A DNA stretch of 64,000 bases from an uncultured Desulfobulbus sp. (GCF_963665445.1 NZ_OY762276.1:343501-407500); one strand, 5' to 3'. Counted from the first letter of the stretch, positions 1 to 10,603 are shown. Translations and numbers: made by a program. The notes: generated from the sequence alone by a model not told the origin.

Positions 1-2842
1 TGAGATTGGTCGAGCGCTGCAGGTGGGCGCGCATCTTTGCAACGCTCGGCTGCATTGGTTGAGCTGTTGCGGCCGCCGAGGGCGGCTCCTCGGGCAGCGT
101 CGTCTCCCCGGGCGGCAGAGACTGTTCGGTCACGGTTCTGAGGACTTCGGCCAAGCGGGCGGTGTCAAAGGGCTTGCTCACGTAGGCATCCATGCCGCTG
201 GCAAGGCAGATCTCGTCGTCGCCACCCAGGGCATGGGCGGTCATGGCCACCACCGGAAGATGGCCGCCGCGGAGTTTTTGCCGGAGAATCTGCTCCACAT
301 TGGGGGGGAGTTTCACGCTCAAGGGCTTATCCGCCTCCAGGGTGCGGATGATGGTGGTCGCTGCCAAGCCGTCGAGGATCGGCATCTGCACATCCATCAG
401 CACTAGATCGAAGCGACCGAAGGCCAGGTTGACCAGGGCCTCGATGCCGTTGGTGGCGGTGGTGATGATATGGTCCTGTTCGAGCATCATGCCGGCCACA
501 TCGCGGTTGACCTCGTTGTCATCCACCACCAGAATCCGCAATTTTCGAGGAAGGGCCGCCGACGTTTCCACAAGAGGTTCCGGGTCTTCGCTTGCAAGAG
601 GGGAGGAGCAGGGTTCAAGCGGCAACCGGCAGGAAAAAATGCTGCCTTGGTGTTCCTCGCTCTCCGCGCTCATCGATCCCCCCATGAGGGCGGTGAGTTG
701 GGTGCAGATGGCCAGTCCCAGGCCGGCACCCCCGTATCTGCGGGCATAGGAGTTGTCGACCTGCTCGAATCGGTTGAAAATTGCGGGCAGTTTATCCGCG
801 GGGATACCGATGCCGCTATCCCTCACCTGGAGCACGAGTTGTTCCGGTTCATCCGTTGTTCCGGCAGGTTCCCGGTCGATGTGCAGAGCGATTGTGCCCG
901 CCTCGGTGAATTTGATCGCGTTGCCCAGGAGGTTGATCAGAATCTGGCGAATACGGAGGGCGTCGCCCCGGATCCATTGGGGAAGAGACGGGTCGTAGTG
1001 GAGTTGGAACTGAAGCCCCTTGGTGCTGGCCTGCACCCCCATGAACGAGTGCACCGAATCGATCAGCTGACGGAGCTCAAGGGGCGCCGGATGCAACTCC
1101 AGTTGACCGGCCTCCATCTTGGAGACATCCAGGATATCACCAAGCAGCCCCAATAACTCCTCCGCGGATTGCTTGACCGTGGCCAGGCAATGGTGCCTTT
1201 TCTTTTCATCCGCGGTTTCCATGGCCAGGTGGGCCATGCCGAGGATGGCATTCATCGGCGTACGGATTTCATGGCTCATGTTGGCCAGGAACTGGGATTT
1301 GGCCATATTGGCGCTTTCAGCCTCCTCTTTGGCCTGCATCAGGGCCAGTTCCGCCTCTTTGCGCAGGGTGGTGTCGCGGCCGACACCGGCGTACTCGAGC
1401 AGTTGCCCCTTGGGGTCAAAGATTTTGCGATCGGTCCAGGAGAGCCATTTGTCGTTCTTCCCCGGGCGGACGATGCGGTACTCAAAACTGGCCACCGGGT
1501 TCTCCTTGGTGAGGCCTGCCAGCATCGTCAATTTTTTCTGCAGGTTTTCCGCCGAGATAAATAACTTGAAATCCTTGCCGATGAGCTGGTCGCGGGATTG
1601 TTCAAAGTAGCGGCAAAAGGCCTCGTTGACAAAGGTGATCACCCCGTTGGGCAGAGAGCGGCAGACCAGTTCGGTTTGGTCTTCGACAATGGCCCGGTAC
1701 CTGGCTTCGCTCGCCTCCAGCTCCCTGGCGTGGTCCGCGGCTTCCCGTTCTCGCTGTTGCAGGCGCGCCGCCATCTGGTTAAAGGCCTCCGCCAGATGGT
1801 CCAGTTCAACAGGTCCGTTCATGGCGATGCGATTTTCCAGGTCGCCCCGGCTGATGCGATCGACCCCCTCCTGGAGTCGGGCCAAGGGGTCGATGAACTG
1901 TCGTTTGAGCAGACTTCGCATCACCAGGGTGAGGACGAGCAGCATCAGGCCGGAGGCGGCCAACATGAGGAGCAAGGCGCGCTGACTGGCCGCAGAGGCT
2001 TCCTTGAGTGGCAATTCGGTGACAGCGATCCATGGGCTGTCGGGGATGGCGGTAATGGTGGCGACGACCTCTTTGCCCTTCCTGTCGAGAGAGCGGCCAT
2101 GCCAGGCGTTCGGCAGGGGCCCAGTCGGGGGGCGCGGGAAAAAAACAGGCTGCCGACGGTTGGTTTCGCCAAGCATCTCGACCTTGTTATGGGCGATGAG
2201 CATGCCCTTGCGGTTGATGATATAGGCGGTTCCGTTGTTGCCAAGATCCAGATGGGACACGAGCTCCCGCAGGGGTGCGGGGTGGAGCAGGCAGGCGATA
2301 ACCCCACCTCCTTCGGCCGGCGCGGAAAAGACGAGCAGGGTATCCGCGCTCTCCGCATCTTGGATATCGCCGATATAGGCTCTTCCTGATCGGGCACGAA
2401 GAAACCAGTCGTTGCGGCCCATGGAGTCCGGCTGATCGAGCCTCCCCCGGCCGCCGCTGGAACTGGCAAGGACCTGCCCTGCCTGGTTGAGATGCACCAA
2501 CTCCTTGAGGATCGGAGCCTTCTTCTTGAGCAGGTTGACCTCATCGAGGTGTTGGGAAAACTCATCCCGGCCAAAGAGATTGATCAGGGCAAGCATACTC
2601 TGCTGTTGGTGGATAAAGTCCTTGACCGAGTGAACGAGCCGTTGGCTGGCTTCCTTCTGACGTCCCTCCCAGCCCTGCTGCTCGGTTGAACGCACCAAAA
2701 AAAAGAGCCCAGCCAGACCAGAGGCAAGGAGGATGGCCAGGGCCGCGGCAAAGGCGAGAAACAGTTGGCGGCGCAGGCTCCGCGGAAGAATCCCCAAACT
2801 GTGCTGGGATGCAGGGCTGTGTCGGTGCGCCGTTTTACTCAT
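1..2842 (-). CDS. Hybrid sensor histidine kinase (PAS-HisKA-HATPase-REC-HPt type), 3' end outside window
   Basis: Membrane-bound hybrid kinase; only the first 947 residues are inside the window. Start ATG at 2842. Visible order: transmembrane helix about 27-50, a periplasmic Cache-like sensor segment, second helix about 287-310, HAMP, PAS about 375-490, HisKA with phospho-acceptor His524 in the [10 protein letters not shown] box, HATPase with intact boxes ([21 protein letters not shown]), and a receiver with Asp817 in LMDVQMP. The final visible residues match the start of the HPt regions of the kinases at 12220 and 15858, so an HPt probably follows to the left. The receiver carries the same roughly 20-residue insertion (839-861) as those two paralogues. 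No convincing Shine-Dalgarno precedes the start. The signal sensed cannot be told from sequence. Confidence 0.9.
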   Translation of the reverse strand, partial: MSKTAHRHSPASQHSLGILPRSLRRQLFLAFAAALAILLASGLAGLFFLVRSTEQQGWEGRQKEASQRLVHSVKDFIHQQQSMLALINLFGRDEFSQHLDEVNLLKKKAPILKELVHLNQAGQVLASSSGGRGRLDQPDSMGRNDWFLRARSGRAYIGDIQDAESADTLLVFSAPAEGGGVIACLLHPAPLRELVSHLDLGNNGTAYIINRKGMLIAHNKVEMLGETNRRQPVFFPRPPTGPLPNAWHGRSLDRKGKEVVATITAIPDSPWIAVTELPLKEASAASQRALLLMLAASGLMLLVLTLVMRSLLKRQFIDPLARLQEGVDRISRGDLENRIAMNGPVELDHLAEAFNQMAARLQQREREAADHARELEASEARYRAIVEDQTELVCRSLPNGVITFVNEAFCRYFEQSRDQLIGKDFKLFISAENLQKKLTMLAGLTKENPVASFEYRIVRPGKNDKWLSWTDRKIFDPKGQLLEYAGVGRDTTLRKEAELALMQAKEEAESANMAKSQFLANMSHEIRTPMNAILGMAHLAMETADEKKRHHCLATVKQSAEELLGLLGDILDVSKMEAGQLELHPAPLELRQLIDSVHSFMGVQASTKGLQFQLHYDPSLPQWIRGDALRIRQILINLLGNAIKFTEAGTIALHIDREPAGTTDEPEQLVLQVRDSGIGIPADKLPAIFNRFEQVDNSYARRYGGAGLGLAICTQLTALMGGSMSAESEEHQGSIFSCRLPLEPCSSPLASEDPEPLVETSAALPRKLRILVVDDNEVNRDVAGMMLEQDHIITTATNGIEALVNLAFGRFDLVLMDVQMPILDGLAATTIIRTLEADKPLSVKLPPNVEQILRQKLRGGHLPVVAMTAHALGGDDEICLASGMDAYVSKPFDTARLAEVLRTVTEQSLPPGETTLPEEPPSAAATAQPMQPSVAKMRAHLQRSTNL

Positions 2843-3244
2843 GGTGTAGCTGCGTTGTGCAATGAAAAGGTGGCATGAAGCATTATTACATCCGTTAGGG
2901 GGTGTGTCGGCAAAGGTTGCCAGAGACTTCGCAATCCGCTGCCAAGGCTGAGGCAAGAGACGCGTCCATCACTTGCGGAGACACTGGGACAACAGGGGGC
3001 GGCAAGAGTGCGTAGAATTTTCGGAACCAGCGGATATTGTTTGCAGAATGGCCGCTGAGTTGCCGTCTGTTTGATTATAGCCGCATGCATCGGAAAAATG
3101 AAAACACTCTCTTGGGAAAATGACAACCTCGTCAAAAAAGTCAGAATCAGCAAGGCCCTGAATCGTCAAGGAGGCGCGTTGCCAAGCTCGAAACGTCATT
3201 CTCGATGCCCTGCAGGAGAAGCTCAACTGTGAGCCCTGTTTTTT
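2843..3244. other. Intergenic stretch between two kinase genes
   Basis: About 400 bases without a credible gene. It holds a minus-strand copy of the dispersed hairpin-tail repeat (about 3121-3225). Short minus-strand ORFs here have no recognisable domain. No clear promoter or T-tract terminator was found. Confidence 0.6.
3121..3225 (-). repeat. Dispersed hairpin-tail repeat, copy 1 (degenerate first arm)
   Basis: On the minus strand, GAGAATGACGTTTCGAGCTT (arm at 3195-3203) is followed by a T-rich tail ending near 3126 with GACGAGG, matching the copies at 26344 and 57834. The first hairpin arm is poorly preserved. Confidence 0.55.
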
Positions 3245-6200
3245 TTAGCTGGAAGCTTTTTCATCGAGCACAGATCGCACGACCTGGGCCAGTTTATGCA
3301 CGGTCACCGGCTTCAACAGGAGTTCCCGCACCCCGATATGGGCGACATCCTGCTGGCTCAGGCCTTCATTGTGGCCGGTACAGATGACCACCGGTGGCGG
3401 TCCATCAAGATGATGCAGGCTTTGGGCCAGCTCGATGCCGGTGAGTTGGGGCATGGTCATGTCGGAAATGACAAGGTCCACTTCGGAGACGTGGCGCAGC
3501 AGATAATCAAGCGCCTCCTGGCTGTCGGTAAAACCGGTCACCCTATACCCTAACCCGCGGAGGATTTCTGAACCGATATCCACGAGAAAGCCCTCGTCAT
3601 CGACGTAGACCACATGTTCGTGGCCAGTGGGAATGCTTTGGTGTTCAACGGCTGTCATGCTCTCTTCCTCATTGATTGTGGGGAGATAGATGGTGAAACA
3701 GCTGCCCTTGCCCTCGGTGGAATCCACGGTGATCAGACCATGCATGGCCTTGACGATACCGTGCACCATGGACAGGCCAAGGCCGGTGCCTTCTCCTTTG
3801 CCCTTGGTGGTGAAAAAGGGATCGAAAATACGTTCAATCAGGTGTTCGGGAATCCCCTTGCCGCTATCCTCGATGCGGATTTCCGCATAGGTGCCGATGG
3901 TCAGGGCCGGATAGCGGCCGGTGAAGTCGGCGTCCAGCTCTACCCTATCCAGGGAGATGGTCAGGGTGCCGCCCTTGGCCTTCATCGCGTGGCCGGCATT
4001 GGTGCAGAGGTTCATGAACACCTGATGGATCTGGATCGGATCCGCCATGACCGTGGGCGAGTCGGTGATGCGCGAACTGATTTCGATGGTGCTGGGCAGA
4101 CTGACCCGGATCAGTTGCAGCACATCGCCAAGAATGCGTTCCAGGTTGACTGGCCGTCGTTCGCCCTCCGTTTGCCGGCTGAAGGTCAGCATCTTTTCGA
4201 TCAAGCCCCGGGCCCGTTCTCCGGCACTGAGGATATTGCGCAGGTTGCGGCGGTTTTTGGAGTCCTGTTCTTCATTCAGATCACGCAGGAGAATTTCGGT
4301 ATAGCCCATGATCCCGGCAAGAATATTGTTGAAGTCATGGGCGATGCCCCCGGCCATGGTGCCGATGGCCTCCAGTTTTTGCGCCTGGCGGATTTCTTTT
4401 TCCAAAATCATCCGTTTGGTGTCGTCAAAGAGGTAGCCGCGGATCCTCAGCAAATGACCCTGATCGTCGAATTCTCCGATCAGATTGCTGACAATGTAGA
4501 CCGGTTGACCGTTCTTCTGGCGCATCATCCCTTCAAACCGATCCAGCCTGCCCTTTTCGGACAGACGCTCCATCAGCAGTTTTCTTGTTTCCGGGGAGGA
4601 ATAGAAATGTTCCATTCGGCCGCCGATGAGGTCGGCCGGTGATGCGTACCCAAATATCTCGGCAAAGGCTGGGTTGCAGGCAATCAGGGTACCCTCCCTG
4701 GTGCTGATGAAGTTGCCGGTGAGGTCCTCTTCAAAGAATTGCCGGTACTTGGCCTCGCTGGCCGCCAACTCGGACTCCATGGCCTTCAACGCGGTGATGT
4801 CGATGAAGCTCTCCACCAACAGCGGCCGTCCATCCCGTTCGATGCGACTGACACTTTTCAACACCGGCACGGTATGGCCATCGGCGTGGAGCATTTCGCG
4901 CTCGCTGAGATCCACCGTCTCTCCCCTGTCCAGGACCGGGCAACAGTTCCGTTCGCGCGGGCAGATGAACCGGTGGCAGACCTGGCCAAGGATATCCTCC
5001 GGGGATCGGCCCGCCATTTTTGCCCCGGCACGGTTGATGGAAACAATCTCCCGGGTTTGCGCATCGACCAGCATGATGCCGCAGTTGACGGAATCAATGA
5101 TGTCCTGCAAGTGGTGTTCACTTTTTTCCTGGATCATCTGCAGGGATTGCAGGCTGGCGAGCATTGCATTGATGCCTTCAGCCAAGGTGCCGATTTCATC
5201 CTGGTTATCCCTACTCACCCGCAGGTCGTGGCGTCCTGCCTGGGCGATGGAGGCGACCTCCTCATTGAGCCGGGTCAGGCGGCGTAGAATGATGCGGTCA
5301 AGCAGAAGCACGAGGGCAAAAATAAACATCAGGCCCAGGCCGACGAGGGAAAGGGCATGCTCCTTCCACATGGCCAGTCCCTGTTGAAACAGTTTGCGCT
5401 CGAGGTTGACCGCGACGATGCCCATGGGCTGGTCGCGCAAATCATTGAGTGCGGTGTACACGCGCAAGGTCTGGTGATCGAGGACCTGAGAGGCGATGGC
5501 AAAAGAGCGTTGATCAAGGGAAGATCGTTGACTGTTTGTTTGCAGCAAAGGTTGTCGGTTTTCCGGGGGAAGAGGCAGGGCTTCCACGGAAAGCCTGGTT
5601 TGCGCACCGATCTCTTCCAGCTTGGAGTGGTCGAGATAACGACCCACAACCAGGGTGCCGCGTATGGGGCCGCTGTAGGTGCTGGTGACGATGGGGGCAC
5701 CGGCGACAAGTACGGGAGAGGAATGCGAGCGGAGAAAACCGGAATTTTTTGTCTGCGGGGTGGCGAACCGGAAAAAATCGGGGATGGCCCGCAGGGCGAA
5801 GATGATCGAGGTGTCCGGGGGGGTGAATGCTTCCCGGGCGAGATCAAAAAAACGGCTGTAGACCAGTTGGTTGCTGTCGTCAACAAACAGCATGAAGTTG
5901 ATCCCCAGGGTCTTGAAGCTCTCCTCACCAAGGTTTTTCTCGATGAAATCGCGGTTGAGGTCCTGCACAAAGGTGTAGCTGTCATCCCAGGGTGCCCAGT
6001 CACCGGCCAGTGTTTCCAGTCGGTTACAGGAGTTGTTCAGCTCGTTGATCACCCGTTCCATATTGAGTCGCGCTTCCTCGGTTTCGAGCCCCTGGAACTT
6101 GGTCGTCACCAGCCAAAAGGAGAGCGCAAGAAAAGTCAGGGAGAGGACCACGACCAGGGTGCAGACGATGACCAGGGTCTTGGCGAGTATGCCCAATTGG

Positions 6201-6277
6201 TTGACTCGAATCACGTGAAGACTCCGGGTTGGATGAACAGAAAAGCGATGATGCATTCCTTGAGAAGTGTGCTTCAC
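3245..6277 (-). CDS. CHASE4-PAS-PAS hybrid histidine kinase with C-terminal receiver
   Basis: Sensor kinase of 1010 residues. GTG start at 6277, chosen because GAGG lies 6-8 bases upstream; an ATG seven codons later lacks spacing. Helix about 30-55, then a periplasmic CHASE4-type domain (DWAPWDDSYTFV and FIEKNL, about 95-120), second helix about 308-328, HAMP, two PAS domains (the first contains a Cys-rich CPRERNCC segment), HisKA with His647 (GGIAHDFNN), an intact HATPase (MNLCTNA, EDSGKGI, GTGLGLS), and a receiver with Asp939 (ISDMTMP). It lies 51 bases behind the kinase gene at 6329-8317, so it is probably the last gene of the chemoreceptor operon. Output partner unknown; the receiver may act as internal phosphate sink or relay. 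Confidence 0.9.
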   Translation of the reverse strand: MKHTSQGMHHRFSVHPTRSLHVIRVNQLGILAKTLVIVCTLVVVLSLTFLALSFWLVTTKFQGLETEEARLNMERVINELNNSCNRLETLAGDWAPWDDSYTFVQDLNRDFIEKNLGEESFKTLGINFMLFVDDSNQLVYSRFFDLAREAFTPPDTSIIFALRAIPDFFRFATPQTKNSGFLRSHSSPVLVAGAPIVTSTYSGPIRGTLVVGRYLDHSKLEEIGAQTRLSVEALPLPPENRQPLLQTNSQRSSLDQRSFAIASQVLDHQTLRVYTALNDLRDQPMGIVAVNLERKLFQQGLAMWKEHALSLVGLGLMFIFALVLLLDRIILRRLTRLNEEVASIAQAGRHDLRVSRDNQDEIGTLAEGINAMLASLQSLQMIQEKSEHHLQDIIDSVNCGIMLVDAQTREIVSINRAGAKMAGRSPEDILGQVCHRFICPRERNCCPVLDRGETVDLSEREMLHADGHTVPVLKSVSRIERDGRPLLVESFIDITALKAMESELAASEAKYRQFFEEDLTGNFISTREGTLIACNPAFAEIFGYASPADLIGGRMEHFYSSPETRKLLMERLSEKGRLDRFEGMMRQKNGQPVYIVSNLIGEFDDQGHLLRIRGYLFDDTKRMILEKEIRQAQKLEAIGTMAGGIAHDFNNILAGIMGYTEILLRDLNEEQDSKNRRNLRNILSAGERARGLIEKMLTFSRQTEGERRPVNLERILGDVLQLIRVSLPSTIEISSRITDSPTVMADPIQIHQVFMNLCTNAGHAMKAKGGTLTISLDRVELDADFTGRYPALTIGTYAEIRIEDSGKGIPEHLIERIFDPFFTTKGKGEGTGLGLSMVHGIVKAMHGLITVDSTEGKGSCFTIYLPTINEEESMTAVEHQSIPTGHEHVVYVDDEGFLVDIGSEILRGLGYRVTGFTDSQEALDYLLRHVSEVDLVISDMTMPQLTGIELAQSLHHLDGPPPVVICTGHNEGLSQQDVAHIGVRELLLKPVTVHKLAQVVRSVLDEKASS

Positions 6278-6328
6278 GAGTACACCTCACGATGTAGCGT
6301 TAGAGCGCGCCTGGGTACAGAACGGATT

Positions 6329-8317
6329 TCACTTCTTTCTGTTTGCTGCGTCCTCCTCGCCCGTGTGATGATTGCAGGGAAAATAGAGGCTGAAGCATGC
6401 GTTGCCCTGGTCCTCGATGTTGAGGTCAATAGAACCGTGGTGATCCTTGATCGTGCCGAGAATGACGGCCATCTCCAGGCCGGTCCCCGGCAGACGCAGT
6501 TTTTTACTGGTATAGAAGGGTTCGAAAATTCGTGCCTGGTGTTCCGGCGCAAGGCTTCGCCCCGAATACCGCATGGTCAGTACGCAGTAGTGACCGGCCT
6601 CGATCTGTTCATAGGCCTGGAGCGGCTGGAGCAGGGTCCGTTCTTGAGCGAAGAACGCCACCTCGCCCCCTTCTTTTTCAGTCATTCTGGCCGCAAAGCT
6701 TAGCAGGTGAAGCAGGGCCATGGACAGGGCGCCGGCAGCCCCCATGATGGGGGGGAGATCCGCGGCCACCTCGCATCTGAGTGTCAGGTGGGGAAACTCT
6801 GCAAGCAGCTCCCGATATTCCTTGCTCGCCAGGCATCCATCCAAAAGGTCCTTGAGCACAAGCGGTACTTTTTTGAGGCACCTGTGCCCGGAAAGCGAGA
6901 GGAGATCCTGGACGATGGCCGCGGCCCTTTCCCCGGTCCGCTTGATGGTGTGCAGGGGGCCAATACATGGGCTGTCCTCGGGCAGTTTGAGCAACAGCAG
7001 GTCCGGGTAGGTGACGATGCCCGAGAGGATATTGTTGAGATCATGGGCCACGCCACCGGCAAGCGTGCCGATCATTTCCAGTTTTTCCGAGCGGGCCAAT
7101 CGTTCTTCCATCATCTTCCGCCCAATGATTTCCTCTTCCAGGGCACGACTGCGTTCGGCAATGATGGTTTCCAGGTTCTGCTGGTGATAGGAAAGTATCT
7201 CCTCGGAATCCTTGCGCATCTGGATCTCGCGGTTCAAGAGGGAGATGGTCCCCTCCAGCTGGCTCACCATCCGGTTGAACGAACCCGCCAGATCGCCGAG
7301 CTCATCAGCTTGCCCGGGAAGCTGGTCAATACGACAGCTGAGGTCGCCCTGTTTGACCAGGCCCATGACCCGGGTAATGGCCTGGATGCGGATATTGAGC
7401 TGACGGTGAAAGAGGTGCAAAACGACAAAGGAAATGGATGCCAGGACGAGCGCGGCGAGCAGGGCGCTGAGTTGGCCAGCCTTGTTGATTCGCTGCAGGA
7501 CCGCGTCCACTGGCCGGCTGATGGCGATGAACCAGTTGGTGTAGGTTAAGCGTTGCCCGCAGAGCAGTTGCTCCTGATTGTCAAGAGAGAGTCTTTCCAC
7601 CTGGAGGGGAGCGGCGGCCACTCCCTCCACCAGGGAGGGGGGCAGCGTGGCCAGCTCCAGCCGCGCGCCGGTGAGGATGTTGCCCCGCGTGTCGCCGAGG
7701 AAAACGGACCTGTTTTCCTGCGCCTTGAAATTTTCGATGAAGAGGCGGCTGAAGGCCGCGAAATTGACCACGCCACCAATGACGCCCTTGATGTTCTCGC
7801 CGACCTTGAGCGGCGCGGTGACCACGAAGACCGGATTGCCGCTGATCTTGCTGAGGATAAGCGGCGAGAACACCTGCTTGCCGCTCAGGGTTTCAACAAA
7901 GTAGAGGCGGTCCTTGAGGTGGATGGTGACCAGCGGTTGGGCTGCCTGGGTGGAAAAGGCAAGGACATTGCCCCTGGCGTCGGCGACAAAGATCCCCTCC
8001 AGATAGGGGTGGGCGCCGTGCTGGGTGGCGAGAAAGCGGCCTGCCTTCCCGCCGCGGTTTTCCACATAGGCATTGTCCCGCACCAGGTCGATCAGGCTCT
8101 CTTCCTGAGCCCAGAGGCTGAGATCGACCTGGCGGGCCTGAAACCAGTTGTCGATGAGTTGTGCCGCAAGCCTGGTCTCCCGTTGCAGGCGCTGCCCCGA
8201 TTCCGCGAGGGTAGCCTGTCTGGCGCTGAAGTAGGTGACCGCCAGGGTGGTCACCAGGCCAACGGTAATCAGCAGCAGGATGGGGACAAGGAGTTTGCGG
8301 CTCAGGCTCGGTTTCAT
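6329..8317 (-). CDS. dCache-HAMP histidine kinase homologue with eroded ATP-binding site (likely pseudokinase)
   Basis: Protein of 662 residues. Start ATG at 8317, four bases after the chemoreceptor stop; an in-frame upstream extension would overlap that gene and is not used. Helix about 8-30, long periplasmic Cache-type sensor, second helix about 270-290, HAMP, coiled linker, HisKA with His425 in GGVAHDLNN. The HATPase domain is abnormal. The N-box reads LHLLSFA instead of NLxxNA, the G1 box reads YSGRS instead of DxGxG, and the G2 region reads GTGLEM instead of GTGLGL. The closest architecture in the window is the intact kinase at 36238, which shares the AHDLNNIL and ITYPxLLL segments. Inference: it senses a ligand but probably cannot bind ATP normally, so it may act as a phosphotransfer or scaffold partner. 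Confidence 0.85.
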   Translation of the reverse strand: MKPSLSRKLLVPILLLITVGLVTTLAVTYFSARQATLAESGQRLQRETRLAAQLIDNWFQARQVDLSLWAQEESLIDLVRDNAYVENRGGKAGRFLATQHGAHPYLEGIFVADARGNVLAFSTQAAQPLVTIHLKDRLYFVETLSGKQVFSPLILSKISGNPVFVVTAPLKVGENIKGVIGGVVNFAAFSRLFIENFKAQENRSVFLGDTRGNILTGARLELATLPPSLVEGVAAAPLQVERLSLDNQEQLLCGQRLTYTNWFIAISRPVDAVLQRINKAGQLSALLAALVLASISFVVLHLFHRQLNIRIQAITRVMGLVKQGDLSCRIDQLPGQADELGDLAGSFNRMVSQLEGTISLLNREIQMRKDSEEILSYHQQNLETIIAERSRALEEEIIGRKMMEERLARSEKLEMIGTLAGGVAHDLNNILSGIVTYPDLLLLKLPEDSPCIGPLHTIKRTGERAAAIVQDLLSLSGHRCLKKVPLVLKDLLDGCLASKEYRELLAEFPHLTLRCEVAADLPPIMGAAGALSMALLHLLSFAARMTEKEGGEVAFFAQERTLLQPLQAYEQIEAGHYCVLTMRYSGRSLAPEHQARIFEPFYTSKKLRLPGTGLEMAVILGTIKDHHGSIDLNIEDQGNACFSLYFPCNHHTGEEDAANRKK

Positions 8318-8321
8318 GGTC

Positions 8322-10427
8322 TTATGTATGCGCCGGTCGGCGAGTATGCAGGGGTTGTACCGATGCCTTTGCAGCGTTCCCGATCTTTTCATGGCCATAC
8401 CGGCTGCTGCCGTTGTCCTCGGTCTTGAACTGACCCACCAGCTGGTTCAGCTGTTCGGCCATGGCTGAGAGACCATGGGCGCTTTCGCTGACCTGGGCGC
8501 TGTTGGTGAACATCTCGCCGGCAATGGTGCTGACGTCGATGATCTCCTTGGCGATATCGGTGGCCACCATCGAACTCTGATTGACGTTCTCGTTGACCTC
8601 GCTGATTCCCTGGGACATCTGATTGACGTTGCTGGCGATCTCCTGGGTGGCGGCACTCTGCTCCTCGACCGCGGTGGCAATGGAACTGACCACCTCGTTG
8701 ACATCGATGATCACGGCATTGATCTCCGAGATCTGCTGTACGGTCTTGGCCGTGGTTCCCTGAATGGAGCCGACCTTGTCCTTGATGTCGTAGGTGGCGG
8801 CGGCGGTCTGCTTGGCCAGTTCCTTGATCTCATTGGCGACAACCGCAAACCCTCGTCCAGCATCTCCTGCCCGGGCGGCCTCGATGGTGGCATTGAGCGC
8901 CAGGAGATTGACCTGCTCGGAGATCTCGGTGATGGTCTCGATGACCTTGCCGATGGACTTGGCGGATTCTCCCAACTCGTTGATGTTGCTTGAGGCCTCA
9001 TGGGCCCGTTTGGCGGCATTGTCGGAGATGGTCCGCGCCTTTTCCGCGTGCTGGGCGATCTCGCCGATGGTGGAGGACATCTCCTCCGAGGCGGTGGCCA
9101 CGATGTTGGTGTTGGTGGTCGACTGCTCCATGGCCGCGGCCACATTGTTCATGTTGGCGCTCATCTCCTCCGCGGCGGAGGCCACGGTGTTGGACTTATC
9201 CGAGGCCATCTGCGCCCCCTGATTCATCTGCTCGGAAATTTGGGAAAGCTCGGTGGAGGACGAGGCAACCGTATGCACCCCGGCTGCGACATCGCGGATG
9301 ATCTGCTGCAACTTTTCAATAAAGAGGTTGAACCAGGTGGCCAGCTCGCCCACCTCATCCTTGGACTGCACCATCAGACGCATGGTCAGATCACCCTCGC
9401 CCTGGGCGATGTCCTTGAGACCGGAGACCGCGGCGTTGATCGGGCGGACAATCTTGCGAATCGAGGTCAACAACAGGATGGTGACAATACCCAAGGCACA
9501 ACCGGCAACGATCAGGGTGACGTTGCGCAGTTGACGGGCGGTGGCGAGAAATTCGGCGGAATTTTGGGTGAAGGCGATCGACCAGCCGTTGTAGCCCACG
9601 GGCGCGAAGCCGGCGATCTTATGAATGCCGGTGAACACATACTCCTCGACCCCCACCTTGCCGCCGAGCATTTGCGCCATGATCTCCTCCATCTCCGGCT
9701 CCTTGGCCAGGTTCTTGCTCAGGAGAAACTCGGCCTTGGGATGGGCGATGAGGATGCCCTGTCGATTGACCATATAGGCGTAGCCGGTTTCACCGGATTT
9801 CTTCTGGGGAATGAGCTCGGTGAAGTAGTCGGCCTTGAGGACCAGGCCAACCGTGCCGAGAAACTTATGCTGCTCGGAAAAGATCGGGGCCGAGATTGGG
9901 ACGATGAGCTTTGAGGTGGCCTGGGAGCGGATCATCTCCCCCAAAGCGGCCTTGCCCGAACTCTTGGCGCGGAGGAAATCATCGTTTTGCGCGATCGAGA
10001 GCCGGGTGTATTCCTCGCCGTTGTCCAGGATGCCGGTGAGGATCTGGCCTTCGCTGTCGGCGACATACAGACCCTGGTAATGGTTGCCCTCATTGACGCG
10101 TGTCAACTCGTGCTTCAACTTCGCCTGGAGATCGCGAAGCATCTCGGTGCGGTTGGCACCGATGCCGCTGGACAGGGATGCCATCGCCTCGTTGATCGAA
10201 TCATTGGCGGCCAGGGAGCGGGAGACTTCGAGTTCGCTCCTGAGCAGATGGGTGACAAGGTCGGCGAGATCCACAGCCATAGTTTGCGCTTTTTCTTTGG
10301 AAAGATCCATGAGCGCCGACGACGACCTGGTCACCGCAAAAAAACCGAGAATTGCCAGCGGCAAGATCACAGACAAGATACCCGTGGCCAACAGTTTGAA
10401 TTGAATGGAATGGATGCGTAGCTTCAT
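8322..10427 (-). CDS. Methyl-accepting chemotaxis protein (dCache sensor)
   Basis: Chemoreceptor of 701 residues. ATG at 10427 has a strong GAGGAGGA ribosome site eight bases upstream; a longer in-frame ORF starting further upstream is rejected. Helix about 10-32, periplasmic double-Cache-like domain, second helix about 300-325, HAMP, and the cytoplasmic signalling hairpin with [20 protein letters not shown] at the tip. No CheW-binding pentapeptide tail (NWETF type) is visible at the C-terminus. It should signal through CheA/CheW, neither of which is in this window. A sigma-54-type promoter lies 62-77 bases upstream, and the next gene, a degenerate kinase, starts four bases after its stop. 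Confidence 0.93.
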   Translation of the reverse strand: MKLRIHSIQFKLLATGILSVILPLAILGFFAVTRSSSALMDLSKEKAQTMAVDLADLVTHLLRSELEVSRSLAANDSINEAMASLSSGIGANRTEMLRDLQAKLKHELTRVNEGNHYQGLYVADSEGQILTGILDNGEEYTRLSIAQNDDFLRAKSSGKAALGEMIRSQATSKLIVPISAPIFSEQHKFLGTVGLVLKADYFTELIPQKKSGETGYAYMVNRQGILIAHPKAEFLLSKNLAKEPEMEEIMAQMLGGKVGVEEYVFTGIHKIAGFAPVGYNGWSIAFTQNSAEFLATARQLRNVTLIVAGCALGIVTILLLTSIRKIVRPINAAVSGLKDIAQGEGDLTMRLMVQSKDEVGELATWFNLFIEKLQQIIRDVAAGVHTVASSSTELSQISEQMNQGAQMASDKSNTVASAAEEMSANMNNVAAAMEQSTTNTNIVATASEEMSSTIGEIAQHAEKARTISDNAAKRAHEASSNINELGESAKSIGKVIETITEISEQVNLLALNATIEAARAGDAGRGFAVVANEIKELAKQTAAATYDIKDKVGSIQGTTAKTVQQISEINAVIIDVNEVVSSIATAVEEQSAATQEIASNVNQMSQGISEVNENVNQSSMVATDIAKEIIDVSTIAGEMFTNSAQVSESAHGLSAMAEQLNQLVGQFKTEDNGSSRYGHEKIGNAAKASVQPLHTRRPAHT

Positions 10428-10488
10428 GGGGATCCTCCTCTTGTGATGGAATTCCGATAGGGATTCCTGTTCTCTATAGAGAAGGAAA

Positions 10489-10504
10489 AGCGAAATCTGT
10501 GCCA
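10489..10504 (-). promoter_or_regulatory. Sigma-54 (-24/-12) promoter of the chemoreceptor operon
   Basis: Minus strand TGGCACAGATTTCGCT matches the TGGCAC-N5-TTGC consensus with one mismatch and exact GG/GC spacing. Predicted start near 10478 gives a leader of about 50 bases. An NtrC-family activator gene lies directly upstream. Confidence 0.8.
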
Positions 10505-10588
10505 AAAGGAACTTTTTTATGAAATCGCATTAATTCAGGATGTTAATAGGATTTATCCTGTGAAGTCGCACAGCGGGGGATGGGGAAG

Positions 10589-10603
10589 TCCGAGAATATC
10601 GGA
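10589..10603. promoter_or_regulatory. Candidate activator-binding palindrome, proximal
   Basis: TCCG-N7-CGGA inverted repeat of 15 bp, about 118 bp upstream of the predicted sigma-54 start, a typical enhancer distance. Extended arms GTCCGA/TCGGAC could also form a hairpin behind the activator gene. Confidence 0.6.

Noticed and set aside
2839..3226. Two short minus-strand ORFs between the first two kinases
   Set aside because: They run through the dispersed repeat and show no domain or start signal.
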